A stretch of 39,239 bases of DNA from an uncultured Pelagibacteraceae bacterium. GTDB taxonomy: Bacteria > Pseudomonadota > Alphaproteobacteria > Pelagibacterales > Pelagibacteraceae. The notes under the pieces are model-generated. The model made no database searches and had not been told where the DNA came from. It was given only the letters and a program-made list of their open reading frames with translations. The DNA is taken from the NCBI GenBank assembly GCA_902528135.1, contig CABZRS010000009.1, positions 1 through 39,239 on the forward strand, given 5' to 3'. Below, piece after piece: positions 16,299 through 24,767 of the stretch (position 1 is its first letter; every line of letters starts with the position of its first letter). The position numbers and the translations under genes were made by a program.

Positions 16299-17122
16299 AA
16301 TTTAATTATTTCAATACTATCAAATTCAAGATTTTCGATGTTATGAAATCCTTTCTTTAATTTTTCAAAATCATTATAGGGTCCTTTATAAACTCTAAAA
16401 GTATTTTGTGACAACTTTTTGATTAAGATATTCTCAATATTATACTCTTCAAATAACCTATTTTTTAACATAATAGCTGAGTCTTCAAAATAAAAGTCTG
16501 CGAATTTAATTATATAATTAAAGTTTGTTTCAAAATTCTCAGTATTGGATTCTTTTTTTTCTTTCTTAATACTTATATTTTGAATCATTATGTCATCTAC
16601 TGGGGCTTTGTTGGCAACCTCTTTTTCTTCATCAAAAGTTTTTACATCATTTGCAACATACAAATCATTAGAATTTATTGTTTCAATAAATATATAAGGT
16701 TCATTTGGATTTATTGATAATTCACTAACAATTCTACTAGTAATTACTGAATTGTAAAAAATAGGTAAAACTATTTTATTTTGAACAACAGTTAATAACG
16801 ATTTTCCATTTGTTAAATTTGTTATTCTAACAGGGGTTCCATTAGGGAGGTTAGGACTTAATATATTAATTGATGAATTATCCAATTTATATTCTAATGA
16901 ATTATTCACATCTTCGCTGTATATTAAGGCAAAACCTTTGTTTGAATAAACAATATTAATTAAATCTTCTTTCTTATTTATTTTTAAAGTTTCTTTAACT
17001 TCCTTTTTTTGAAGAACAGTTTTTTCATCTTCAGGTTTATTTTTAATATTTATGTTTTGTGAGTGATGCTCACAAGCAAATAAAGTTAAAAAAATAAGGT
17101 ATAAAATATATTTAAATTGCAT
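16295..17122 (-). CDS. rlpA: RlpA-like lipoprotein with SPOR domain, degenerate barrel
   Basis: A 275-residue protein with a lipoprotein signal (LTLFAC, Cys at about 17). A barrel-like segment reads LPNGTPVRITNLTNGKSLLTVV at about 93-114, matching the C-terminal half of the RlpA double-psi barrel. A C-terminal SPOR-like repeat from about 205 contains FNYIIKFADFYFEDSA and FRVYKGPYNDF. RlpA is a septal lytic transglycosylase that cleaves naked glycan strands. The normal N-terminal barrel segment (ASWYG..F.G..TA.GE.FD) and its catalytic Asp and His are not recognisable, so activity is doubtful. The mltB-rlpA-dacC order supports the identity. Confidence 0.72.
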   Translation of the reverse strand: MQFKYILYLIFLTLFACEHHSQNINIKNKPEDEKTVLQKKEVKETLKINKKEDLINIVYSNKGFALIYSEDVNNSLEYKLDNSSINILSPNLPNGTPVRITNLTNGKSLLTVVQNKIVLPIFYNSVITSRIVSELSINPNEPYIFIETINSNDLYVANDVKTFDEEKEVANKAPVDDIMIQNISIKKEKKESNTENFETNFNYIIKFADFYFEDSAIMLKNRLFEEYNIENILIKKLSQNTFRVYKGPYNDFEKLKKGFHNIENLEFDSIEIIKL

Positions 17123-18110
17123 TCTTAAACTTATTTTTTAATGTGCATACAGCTAATGCAAATCTTAAAGATCTATTCCATTTTAAAATTAATTCATAAT
17201 TTTCAAAAACTACATAAGCTGGGGTTAATTGATTTGCATCTGGTATAATATCATAATCCGGAGTTACCAGTGCTGCTTTTAAATTATCAAGATCATTAAG
17301 AATATCTCTATTTTTAATATACTTTTTTAAATAGGAAATTTTATTTTTATGCTTAATTTGTTTTGCAGATGTATTTAGATATTTATGGGGCGTTTCATTA
17401 ATAAGCTCAACTTTGAAAAAACATGGAGCGCTGTTATCCCATCCTATTTTATTTAAGTAATTAGCTGCAGATGCAAATGAGTCTTCGATACTCTTTAAAT
17501 TTATATTTTCATCTTTATTAAAATCAATTGCATAATTTTTAATAGTAGAGGGCATGAATTGGAAATTACCAAATGCACCTGCCCAAGATCCTAAATAATT
17601 ATTTGGATTTATGGTTCCATTATCGAACAAGATTAGAAGAGTTATGAGTTCTGAAGTAAAAAATTCGCTTCTTCTTTTATCATAACTTAAAGTTGCTAAA
17701 GATGAAACTATATCCATTTTACCTAAATAATTACCAAAATTCGTTTCAATTCCCATGAGTGACAAGAGTAAGTCTCTATCTACAGAAAATTCACGGCTTA
17801 TTTTATCAATTACTTTTTTGTTTATGTTATAGATTTTTATTCCAGAGTTAACTTTTTTAATATTAGCTCTTTTAGAAACATATGTTTTAGTGTCTTCATA
17901 AAATTCTGGTTGGTATCTGTCATATTTAATAACATTTTTTAAAAAAGAAGATTTACCAACAGTATTTTCAATTATATTCAGACTCACGCCTCTTTCTAAG
18001 GCAATTAATTTAAATTTCTCTTTCCAAACTTCGAACTCAGAGTCATTCGCGTAAACATTGCAATTTATGATAACAAATAGAAAAAAAACACAAATTTTAA
18101 TTTTTTTCAT
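17112..18110 (-). CDS. mltB: Lytic murein transglycosylase MltB
   Basis: A 332-residue protein with a signal peptide ending near residue 21 (VYAND) and no lipobox. The family core SLMGIETNFGNYLG carries the catalytic Glu at about 122. It is followed by GSWAGAFGNFQFMPSTIKNYA near 174-194 and the C-terminal AVCTLKNK. MltB enzymes cleave peptidoglycan between MurNAc and GlcNAc with formation of 1,6-anhydro ends in the periplasm. It overlaps rarD by 14 bases and the RlpA-like gene by 11. Length is normal for soluble alphaproteobacterial members. Confidence 0.94.
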   Translation of the reverse strand: MKKIKICVFFLFVIINCNVYANDSEFEVWKEKFKLIALERGVSLNIIENTVGKSSFLKNVIKYDRYQPEFYEDTKTYVSKRANIKKVNSGIKIYNINKKVIDKISREFSVDRDLLLSLMGIETNFGNYLGKMDIVSSLATLSYDKRRSEFFTSELITLLILFDNGTINPNNYLGSWAGAFGNFQFMPSTIKNYAIDFNKDENINLKSIEDSFASAANYLNKIGWDNSAPCFFKVELINETPHKYLNTSAKQIKHKNKISYLKKYIKNRDILNDLDNLKAALVTPDYDIIPDANQLTPAYVVFENYELILKWNRSLRFALAVCTLKNKFKNAI

Positions 18111-18978
18111 AAATATCTTTCAAATATATAAATACAGCAATCCATATTAAAATAAAACTAACTAACTGATTTATATTAAATTGCTCATTATAAATGAAAA
18201 AACCAAGTATAAATTGCAAAGTAGGAGTAATATAAAAAATCATTCCAGCAGGTCCTAGTCCTGCTAATTCCACACCTCTTACATACAAAAAAAGAGGAAT
18301 CACTGTCATTGGTCCTGCGAACATTAATAATGGCATTAAAGGGGGATTTGATAGACTGAAATCGTTATAATTATTTATACTTATAAAGTAAAATGCAACT
18401 AATACAAAGGGAAGTATATACAAACTCTCTATTAGAAGACCAATATCAGTTTCTACGTTAATTTTTTTTCTAAATAGATTATAAAAACTCCAACTTAAAG
18501 CCACAATTAAACCTACCCATGGAATTGAATTAAAATCTATTATTAATAAATAACTAACAGAAATAATTACTAAAAATATCGAAATTTTGCCTTTTTTTGT
18601 AATAGCTTCTTTAAAAAAAAAATTACCTAGGAAAACACTTATGATTGGCATTATAAAATAACCAAAACTAGCATCTATTATTTTATCTACACTAACTGCA
18701 TAAATCCAAACACCCCAATTGATAAATATTAAAAAGCCTGAGATAAGTAGTATTAATAATTTTTTTTTATCTTTAAGAATTTTTTTAAAAATACTCCATT
18801 TCGAAAATAAAAAAGTAGTAATTATTAAAACAAAAGCTGTCCAAACACTTCTATGAATTAATACTTCTACATGACCTGCAAAAGAAATATATTTGAAGTA
18901 AATAACTCCAAAAAAACCCCACCAAAATGAACCAAAGGATGTAAGTAAAACTCCTTTATTAAAATTTTTTTTGATCAT
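18097..18978 (-). CDS. rarD: RarD/EamA-family transporter
   Basis: A 293-residue protein with about ten hydrophobic helices in two EamA repeats. RarD-like segments include SFWWGFFGVIYFKYI, HRSVWTAFVL near 42, NWGVWIYAVSVDKIIDASFGYFI near 85-107 and YVRGVELAGLGPAGMIFYITPTLQF near 232-256. EamA proteins are drug/metabolite-type permeases; the substrate of RarD is not established. It is the first gene of the nine-gene overlapping chain, with the likely promoter between it and tRNA-Ser, where a dyad symmetry is seen. Confidence 0.9.
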   Translation of the reverse strand: MIKKNFNKGVLLTSFGSFWWGFFGVIYFKYISFAGHVEVLIHRSVWTAFVLIITTFLFSKWSIFKKILKDKKKLLILLISGFLIFINWGVWIYAVSVDKIIDASFGYFIMPIISVFLGNFFFKEAITKKGKISIFLVIISVSYLLIIDFNSIPWVGLIVALSWSFYNLFRKKINVETDIGLLIESLYILPFVLVAFYFISINNYNDFSLSNPPLMPLLMFAGPMTVIPLFLYVRGVELAGLGPAGMIFYITPTLQFILGFFIYNEQFNINQLVSFILIWIAVFIYLKDIYEKN

Positions 18979-18994
18979 TTTTAATTATTTGAAT

Positions 18995-19015
18995 ACTTTA
19001 AGTAACTACTTAAGT
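18995..19015. repeat. Imperfect inverted repeat between rarD and tRNA-Ser
   Basis: ACTTTAAGTA at 18995-19004 is followed by AC and then TACTTAAGT at 19007-19015. The arms are complementary except for one extra T. It lies in the 84-base gap between the divergent rarD start and tRNA-Ser. It could be an operator for the rarD-led operon or chance dyad symmetry in AT-rich DNA. Confidence 0.35.
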
Positions 19016-19025
19016 CATTTTATTC

Positions 19026-19053
19026 TTGAAATATATATTAATAATAATAAAAC
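19026..19053 (+). promoter_or_regulatory. Possible promoter of tRNA-Ser
   Basis: TTGAAA (19026-19031), a 16-base spacer and TAAAAC (19048-19053) stand 9 bases before the tRNA 5' end. This is the same geometry as the tRNA-Pro promoter. The -10 hexamer is weak (four of six), and alternative AT-rich hexamers overlap it. Confidence 0.35.
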
Positions 19054-19062
19054 CTTGCACAC

Positions 19063-19152
19063 GGAGAGATGGCTGAGCGGTTGAAAGCATCGGTCTTGAA
19101 AACCGACAAAGGGGCAACTCTTTCCTGGGTTCGAATCCCAGTCTCTCCGCCA
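19063..19152 (+). tRNA. tRNA-Ser (anticodon TGA)
   Basis: The acceptor GGAGAGA pairs with TCTCTCC, the anticodon stem TCGGT/ACCGA holds a loop with TGA, and there is a long variable arm typical of tRNA-Ser. The T arm contains GGTTCGAATCC. CCA is encoded at 19150-19152. The convergent sdhE stop begins 1 base after the CCA, leaving no room for a separate terminator. Confidence 0.97.
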
Positions 19153-19153
19153 T

Positions 19154-19399
19154 TCATTTAGAATCAATTAACAATTTTAATATTTTTTTATTTTTAAAGC
19201 TCATTTCATTATTTGAAATTTTGGAAATATCTTCATCACTCATATTAACTAATATATCTAAATCTTTTAAATCATCTATTGTTAAAGAATCAATGATGGA
19301 TTTAACAAAACCACTTACAAATATGTCCATTTCTTTTGTACCTCGATATTGAGATCGATAAATAATTTTATTGATTAAATTTTGTTTGTTTGAATTCAT
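19154..19399 (-). CDS. sdhE: Succinate dehydrogenase assembly factor SdhE
   Basis: An 81-residue protein with the SdhE signature YRSQYRGTKEMDIFVSGF at about 14-31; the RGxxEMD motif is the part that contacts the flavoprotein. SdhE (SDHAF2 in mitochondria) promotes covalent FAD attachment to SdhA of complex II. The gene is divergent from recG across a 26-base gap, a conserved alphaproteobacterial arrangement. The C-terminal half is poorly conserved. The gene ends one base from tRNA-Ser on the other strand. Confidence 0.92.
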   Translation of the reverse strand: MNSNKQNLINKIIYRSQYRGTKEMDIFVSGFVKSIIDSLTIDDLKDLDILVNMSDEDISKISNNEMSFKNKKILKLLIDSK

Positions 19400-19425
19400 A
19401 GTTTATAAACATATATATATATTTA

Positions 19426-21468
19426 ATGAGTAATTTTGAATATTTATTATCACCTATTAATAAAATTAAAGGTGTTGGCAAAAAAACATTAAGTTCATTC
19501 AACAAAAAAAAAATTTTTACAATTTTTGACCTTTTATGGCATTTACCTGTATCAAAAATTGAAACTGCTGAAGATACAGAGATTGATGATTTACAAGTAG
19601 GAAAAAATTACAATATTAAAGTTATACCAATTAAATATAATTTTCCACGAATTAGAAATTTACCTAATAAAGTACTATGTGAAAAAAATGGGGTGAAATT
19701 AGACTGTATTTTTTTTAATAGTTACGAAGGATATATAAAAAAAATATTACCCTTAAATGAAGAAATAATAATACATGGAAAGGCAAACAACTTTAAAAAT
19801 AAATTTCAATTTGTAAATCCAACAACGAAAAAGACTAATAATTTAAATATTATAAATGAAGATAGTAAATATAGCCTTTCTGATGGGTTAACATCAAATA
19901 AATATAATCAAGTAATAAATAGTGTTTTGCAAAATTTACCTGAATTAGAAGAATGGTTGCCAAAAGAAGTATCTAGTTTATTTGATAATGTATCGTGGAG
20001 GGAATGTATTATGAAAATTCATAAGGAAGAAATTACAAAAGTTAGAGGGACAAAATATTTTAGAAGACTTGTTTTTGATGAGATATTTGCAAATTTTTTA
20101 CTTTCTTCTCATATCAGAAATAAAATTAAAAAAATAAAAAAAAAAAATAAAATTTTGGACTTTAAGTATCAAAATCAACTAATTAGCAATTTAAAATTTC
20201 AACTTACAACTGATCAGATAACTTCATTAAAAAATATAAATAAAGATATGGAGTCTAAACAAAAAATGTTTAGATTATTACAAGGAGATGTGGGATCTGG
20301 AAAAACAATAGTGTCTGTAATTGCTTCATTAAATGCTATAAGAGCAGGCTATCAAGTTGTAATAATGGCTCCAACTGAAATATTGGCTATTCAACATTAC
20401 AATTTTATATTAGAAAATTTTAATAAATTTTGTAATCCTGAAATATTAACTGGTAAAACTGAATATAAAAAAAGAAAAAATATTTTAAATGATCTCTTAA
20501 ATAATAAAATTGATATTTTAATTGGGACACATTCTCTTTTTCAAGAAAAAATTAATTATTTTAATTTAGGTCTAATAATTATTGATGAACAACATAAATT
20601 TGGTGTTAATCAAAGAAAAAAACTATCAGATAAAGGAGGGAAAGATTGCGATGTACTAGTTATGTCAGCAACTCCCATTCCAAGAACTATGATGATGACT
20701 ATTTATGGAGATATGGATATATCTTTAATAAAATCTAAACCAAAAAATAGAAAACCGATTATAACATATAGTAAAAATGAGACAAAAATTAATGAAGTTA
20801 TCAATTTTATTAAAAGTGAAATTTTAAAAAAAAATCAAGTATTCTGGGTTTGCCCACTTATCAAAGAATCAAAAAGGATTGACCATCAATCTGCTACAGA
20901 AAAATATAAATATTTAAGTAAAATTTTTAAAAACAGAGTTGATATTGTTCATGGGGCAATGAGTAAAGCAGAAAAGGATATAGTATTAAATAAGTTTAAT
21001 AATAGAGAGATAGATATATTAGTTTCAACTACAGTAATAGAGGTTGGTATCGATTTTCCAAATGCTAATGTAATCGTTATTGAAAATTCAAATAAATATG
21101 GTTTATCTCAGCTACATCAATTGAGAGGACGAGTTGGCAGAGGTAACAAAGAATCATCATGTATACTTATGTTTAAAGAAGGTCTGAGTGCAAATGCTCG
21201 TAAGAGAATAACAATTCTCAAAAATACTAATGATGGTTTTATAATTGCTGAGGAAGACTTAAAAATTAGAGGATATGGTGATATATTAGGATTTAAACAA
21301 AGTGGTTTAAAAAAATACAACCTAGCAGATCCTATTCAACATGAAGATCTTTTCAATATTGCAGAAAAAGAGATTAAAAAAATTGAAAAAAATAACATTA
21401 AAATAAATAATTTTAATAAGCTTATCAAACTTTACGACAAGGTTGCTGTAATTAATGAGACTATTTAG
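19426..21468 (+). CDS. recG: ATP-dependent DNA helicase RecG
   Basis: A 680-residue superfamily 2 helicase. An N-terminal wedge/OB region contains INKIKGVGKKT and WHLPVSKIE. The Walker A motif is GDVGSGKT at 287-294, the DEQH box is IIIDEQHKFGVNQR, followed by VMSATPIPRTM, and motif VI is QLRGRVGRG. RecG reverses stalled replication forks and branch-migrates Holliday junctions. The length is near normal. With only 26 bases between it and sdhE, the recG promoter must lie partly inside sdhE. Its 3' end overlaps the convergent DUF502 gene by 8 bases. Confidence 0.97.
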   Translation: MSNFEYLLSPINKIKGVGKKTLSSFNKKKIFTIFDLLWHLPVSKIETAEDTEIDDLQVGKNYNIKVIPIKYNFPRIRNLPNKVLCEKNGVKLDCIFFNSYEGYIKKILPLNEEIIIHGKANNFKNKFQFVNPTTKKTNNLNIINEDSKYSLSDGLTSNKYNQVINSVLQNLPELEEWLPKEVSSLFDNVSWRECIMKIHKEEITKVRGTKYFRRLVFDEIFANFLLSSHIRNKIKKIKKKNKILDFKYQNQLISNLKFQLTTDQITSLKNINKDMESKQKMFRLLQGDVGSGKTIVSVIASLNAIRAGYQVVIMAPTEILAIQHYNFILENFNKFCNPEILTGKTEYKKRKNILNDLLNNKIDILIGTHSLFQEKINYFNLGLIIIDEQHKFGVNQRKKLSDKGGKDCDVLVMSATPIPRTMMMTIYGDMDISLIKSKPKNRKPIITYSKNETKINEVINFIKSEILKKNQVFWVCPLIKESKRIDHQSATEKYKYLSKIFKNRVDIVHGAMSKAEKDIVLNKFNNREIDILVSTTVIEVGIDFPNANVIVIENSNKYGLSQLHQLRGRVGRGNKESSCILMFKEGLSANARKRITILKNTNDGFIIAEEDLKIRGYGDILGFKQSGLKKYNLADPIQHEDLFNIAEKEIKKIEKNNIKINNFNKLIKLYDKVAVINETI

Positions 21469-22084
21469 TTTTAGTATCAGATGTCCCAGCGGAAACAATG
21501 AATTTTGATGCCTCTTCAAATGTCATATCTAGATATTCAATCTCACTTTTAGGAAACATTAATAAGAAACCGCTTGTAGGATTTGGAGTTGTAGGAACAA
21601 AAACATTTACTAATTCTGTGTTAGTTTTTTTTGAAATTTCACCTTTATTTTCTTTTGTAGCAAAACCAACTGCCCAAGTGCCTTTTCGTGGATACTGAAT
21701 TAGAACCACACTTTTTTTTGATCCCTTTTTTGGAGCAAATGTTTCTGTCATTTGTCCGATAGCAGAATGTATGGTCCTTAAAATTGGTATTTTTTTTAAT
21801 AAATCATTGAATAACTGTAAAAATTTTTTACCAATAAATGAGAGTGACAATCCACCCACCATAGTGATAAAAATTACTGAAAGTAAGATTTCTAAACCTG
21901 GTATCGCAAAAGGTAAATAGCTATTTGGATTTATTCCTTGAGGAATTAACTTTGATGAAATTGATATGAAAAATGTTGTAAGATATAATGTAATTCCAAT
22001 AGGGACTAAGACAACGATTCCTGTTATAAAATAGTTTCTTAGTTTTGCTATAAACGAAATTCTTTTTTTTTTTTGTTTCGACAT
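21461..22084 (-). CDS. DUF502-family membrane protein
   Basis: A 207-residue protein with two membrane helices (about 13-38 and 60-85). The family pattern includes FITGIVVLVPIGITLYLT, IPILRTIHSAIGQMTETF near 99-116, and FVPTTPNPTSGFLLMFP near 160-176. The function of DUF502 proteins is unknown. The soluble C-terminal part would lie on one face of the inner membrane. The recG-DUF502 pairing is a recurring one in alphaproteobacteria. It is divergent from the M48 protein gene across 46 bases. Confidence 0.88.
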   Translation of the reverse strand: MSKQKKKRISFIAKLRNYFITGIVVLVPIGITLYLTTFFISISSKLIPQGINPNSYLPFAIPGLEILLSVIFITMVGGLSLSFIGKKFLQLFNDLLKKIPILRTIHSAIGQMTETFAPKKGSKKSVVLIQYPRKGTWAVGFATKENKGEISKKTNTELVNVFVPTTPNPTSGFLLMFPKSEIEYLDMTFEEASKFIVSAGTSDTKTK

Positions 22085-22130
22085 AACTTTAATTGATTAT
22101 AAATTACATGTAATATAAATATAAAGAAAA

Positions 22131-22952
22131 GTGAATAGAAGAAATTTTATATATTTAATGGGTTGTGGCTGTCTTTCTGCAGGTTTACACGCATGTACTA
22201 CTGCTCCAATCACAGATAGAAAACAATTAAAATTAATCCCAGAATCAAAATTAAATGCACAAGCTGCTCAATTGTATGAAAAAGTAAAACAAAAAGCTAA
22301 ATTAAGTGACGATAAAGAGAGTTTAGATAAAATTATTGGAATTGGATCAAAAATAGAAACGTCGATATCTGAGTATTTTTACAAGAATAATATGGAAGAT
22401 CCAACTGTTAATTTTTCTTGGGAGTATATTTTAATTGATAATAAAAAAGTTAAAAATGCATGGTGTATGCCTGGAGGTAAAATTGCTGTTTACACTGGTA
22501 TGTTAGATATTACTAAAAATGATAATGGTTTAGCAGCTGTTATGGGTCATGAAATTGCTCACGCTGTTGCAAAACATTCGGTTGAAAGAGCAAGCAGATC
22601 AGTATTATTAAATACAACTACTGGAATAATAGATATTGCAACTGGGGGAAAGTTATCCCAAGTTAATCAAACAACTGGTATGAATACTGTTGGCTTATTG
22701 TCCCAAATAGGAATTATGAACCCATTTACAAGAAAACAAGAAAGCGAAGCTGATTATTTAGGATTAATTTTTTCGTCTTTATCTGGTTACGATATAAGAG
22801 AAACTACCAAAATATGGGAAAGGATGAAAAAAGCGAATAAAGGTAAAGAACCACCGGAGTTTATGAGTACACATCCATCAAACGACAGAAGAATAGACCA
22901 AATTAATAATTGGATGAACGAGATTATTTTAAAATACCCACCAATTTCTTAA
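22131..22952 (+). CDS. M48-family zinc metalloprotease, lipoprotein
   Basis: A 273-residue protein from GTG 22131. The signal sequence begins with NRRNF, resembling a Tat-type start, and has a possible lipobox GLHAC with Cys at 22. The zinc site is HEIAH at 140-144, with the third ligand in ESEADYLGL near 203. M48 proteases of this group (LoiP/YggG-like) act in the periplasm on misfolded envelope proteins. There is no Shine-Dalgarno sequence before the start. TTGATT at 22093 and TATAAA at 22114, 15 bases apart, are a weak promoter candidate. The stop is 5 bases from the 3' end of the convergent tRNA-Lys. Confidence 0.92.
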   Translation: MNRRNFIYLMGCGCLSAGLHACTTAPITDRKQLKLIPESKLNAQAAQLYEKVKQKAKLSDDKESLDKIIGIGSKIETSISEYFYKNNMEDPTVNFSWEYILIDNKKVKNAWCMPGGKIAVYTGMLDITKNDNGLAAVMGHEIAHAVAKHSVERASRSVLLNTTTGIIDIATGGKLSQVNQTTGMNTVGLLSQIGIMNPFTRKQESEADYLGLIFSSLSGYDIRETTKIWERMKKANKGKEPPEFMSTHPSNDRRIDQINNWMNEIILKYPPIS

Positions 22953-22957
22953 TATGT

Positions 22958-23033
<76 letters not shown>

Positions 23034-23045
23034 AACACGAAAATT

Positions 23046-23073
23046 CTTATATTGATTTTTTTATATTTGGCAA
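23046..23073 (-). promoter_or_regulatory. Predicted sigma70 promoter of tRNA-Lys
   Basis: Read on the minus strand, TTGCCA (23068-23073), a 16-base spacer and TATAAG (23046-23051) are followed by 12 bases to the tRNA 5' end. Both hexamers are close to consensus and the position is right for a tRNA promoter in the short gap after tgt. Confidence 0.5.
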
Positions 23074-23083
23074 TGGTTAAAAT

Positions 23084-24199
23084 TTACAAAATATTAATAT
23101 ACTTATCATGAAATACTTCAAAAGTTCCCATTTTGATATTTTTTCTAATTTCGTACATAAGTTCTTGATAAAAATTTATGTTATTTAAAGTTAAGATCAT
23201 AGAAGCTAACATTTCATTAGTATTATGAAGGTGATTCAGATAATTTTTAGAGTATTTGTTTAAGTCAAATTTAGTAACACTACTATCTAGGGGTGTATTA
23301 TCTAATTTATTTTCAGAATTTCTAATTTGAATTCTACCATTCCAAGTAAAAGCTAATCCAGTTCTTCCTGATCTTGTTGGAAGAACGCAATCAAACATGT
23401 CAATTCCCCTTTTAACTGCACCCAATATATCGGAGGGAGTTCCTACACCCATTAAATACCTAGGTTTATCAATTGGTAAATTATCTTTGATACCATCTAA
23501 CACTTCAAACATTTCTTTTTGAGTTTCTCCTACAGCTAGGCCTCCAATAGCATATCCATCAAATTCTATGTCTATTAATTTTCTAAGGGATTCATTTCTT
23601 AAATCTTTAAATAACCCACCTTGAACAATTCCAAACAAAGCTTTATGTGGATTTTTTCCAAATTCTGCCTTAGATCGCTTGGCCCACTCTGTAGATAAAT
23701 CCATAGAAGTTTTAATTATATTATAATCATTAGTATTTTTTGGACACTCATCCATAGCCATAACAATGTCTGAATTAAGTTTTTTTTGAACTTTAATACT
23801 TTCCTCAGGGCTTAAAATAAAAGTTTTTCCATCAATATGTGATTGAAAAATTGCTCCTTTATCTCTGTCAATTTTATTGAATTTCGATAAAGACATCACC
23901 TGATAACCTCCAGAGTCAGTCAAAATAGGAAGTTTGCAATTCATAAATTTATGTAACCCGCCAACATTTTCGATCCTTTCGGTTCCAGGTCTAATCATTA
24001 AATGATACGTATTTGAAAGAATTATTTCACTTCCTGTTTTAATAATATCGTCGATAAAAACTCCCTTAACCGTAGCTTGTGTGCCTACAGGCATAAAAGC
24101 AGGTGTATTAATTTCTCCACGACGTGTTTGAATTAATCCAACACGATAATTTTTATTTTGATGTTTTAGGCTAAAAGAAAAATTTTTTATTTCTTCCAT
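23084..24199 (-). CDS. tgt: Queuine/preQ1 tRNA-guanine transglycosylase, zinc site lost
   Basis: A 371-residue TIM-barrel enzyme. The general-acid Asp95 is in LTDSGGYQVMS and the nucleophile Asp270 in MFDCVLPTRSGRTG; GIVQGG near 190 and GVGTPSD near 251 are also kept. Tgt replaces guanine 34 with preQ1 in tRNAs with GUN anticodons, on the path to queuosine. The normal CxCxxC...H zinc site after PLD is gone: the four ligand positions read Val308, Lys310, Leu313 and Asn339, while flanking residues (PLD, YS.NYL, NE, LTL.N..FY) align well. The protein is therefore probably zinc-independent. It follows the cyclophilin gene after 10 bases. Confidence 0.95.
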   Translation of the reverse strand: MEEIKNFSFSLKHQNKNYRVGLIQTRRGEINTPAFMPVGTQATVKGVFIDDIIKTGSEIILSNTYHLMIRPGTERIENVGGLHKFMNCKLPILTDSGGYQVMSLSKFNKIDRDKGAIFQSHIDGKTFILSPEESIKVQKKLNSDIVMAMDECPKNTNDYNIIKTSMDLSTEWAKRSKAEFGKNPHKALFGIVQGGLFKDLRNESLRKLIDIEFDGYAIGGLAVGETQKEMFEVLDGIKDNLPIDKPRYLMGVGTPSDILGAVKRGIDMFDCVLPTRSGRTGLAFTWNGRIQIRNSENKLDNTPLDSSVTKFDLNKYSKNYLNHLHNTNEMLASMILTLNNINFYQELMYEIRKNIKMGTFEVFHDKYINIL

Positions 24200-24209
24200 C
24201 CATTAAATT

Positions 24210-24767
24210 CTACTCAGATTTAAAGCTAATTATTTTATCAGGATTAGAAACAGATCCATTGGGTCCATCGCCTTTGGTTATCATGTCAACAAACTCCATT
24301 CCTTCAATTACTTTTCCAAATACCGTATATTGTCTATCGAGATGTGGTGTAGGACCAAAACAAATGAAGAACTGGCTGTTTGCACTATTCGGATCTGAAG
24401 ATCTTGCCATTGATAACGTTCCTCTTTCATGTGGTAAATCATTAAACTCTTCCTTAAGATCAGGCATATCTGATCCACCCATACCAGCTCTACTTAAGTT
24501 AAAGCTTTCAGTGGATGAATTTCCAAATTGTACATCACCAGTTTGGGCCATAAAACCGTCTATTACTCTGTGAAAAACAACACCATCATATTTTCCACTA
24601 TTAGCTAATTCGGTTATTCTTTTAACATGATTTGGTGCCACGTCTGGAAATAATTCAATTTTTAAATCTCCATCTTTTAATTTAAGTATCATTGTATTCT
24701 CCTTTGCATTTAAAGCTGTTGTTAATATAAATATTGATAAAAATAAAATACTAATTTTTTTAAGCAT
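24210..24767 (-). CDS. ppiB: Cyclophilin-type peptidyl-prolyl isomerase, exported
   Basis: A 185-residue protein with a signal peptide ending near residue 21 (ALNAKE). The cyclophilin core is VVFHRVIDGFMAQTGDVQFGN near 63-83, SMARSSDPNSANSQFFICF near 114-132 and DRQYTVFGKVIEGMEFVD near 140-157, with the active-site Arg and Gln present. It speeds proline isomerisation in proteins of the periplasm. The Trp that confers cyclosporin binding in eukaryotic forms is His here (HLDRQY), as in many bacterial members. It overlaps coaD by 8 bases. Confidence 0.94.
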   Translation of the reverse strand: MLKKISILFLSIFILTTALNAKENTMILKLKDGDLKIELFPDVAPNHVKRITELANSGKYDGVVFHRVIDGFMAQTGDVQFGNSSTESFNLSRAGMGGSDMPDLKEEFNDLPHERGTLSMARSSDPNSANSQFFICFGPTPHLDRQYTVFGKVIEGMEFVDMITKGDGPNGSVSNPDKIISFKSE

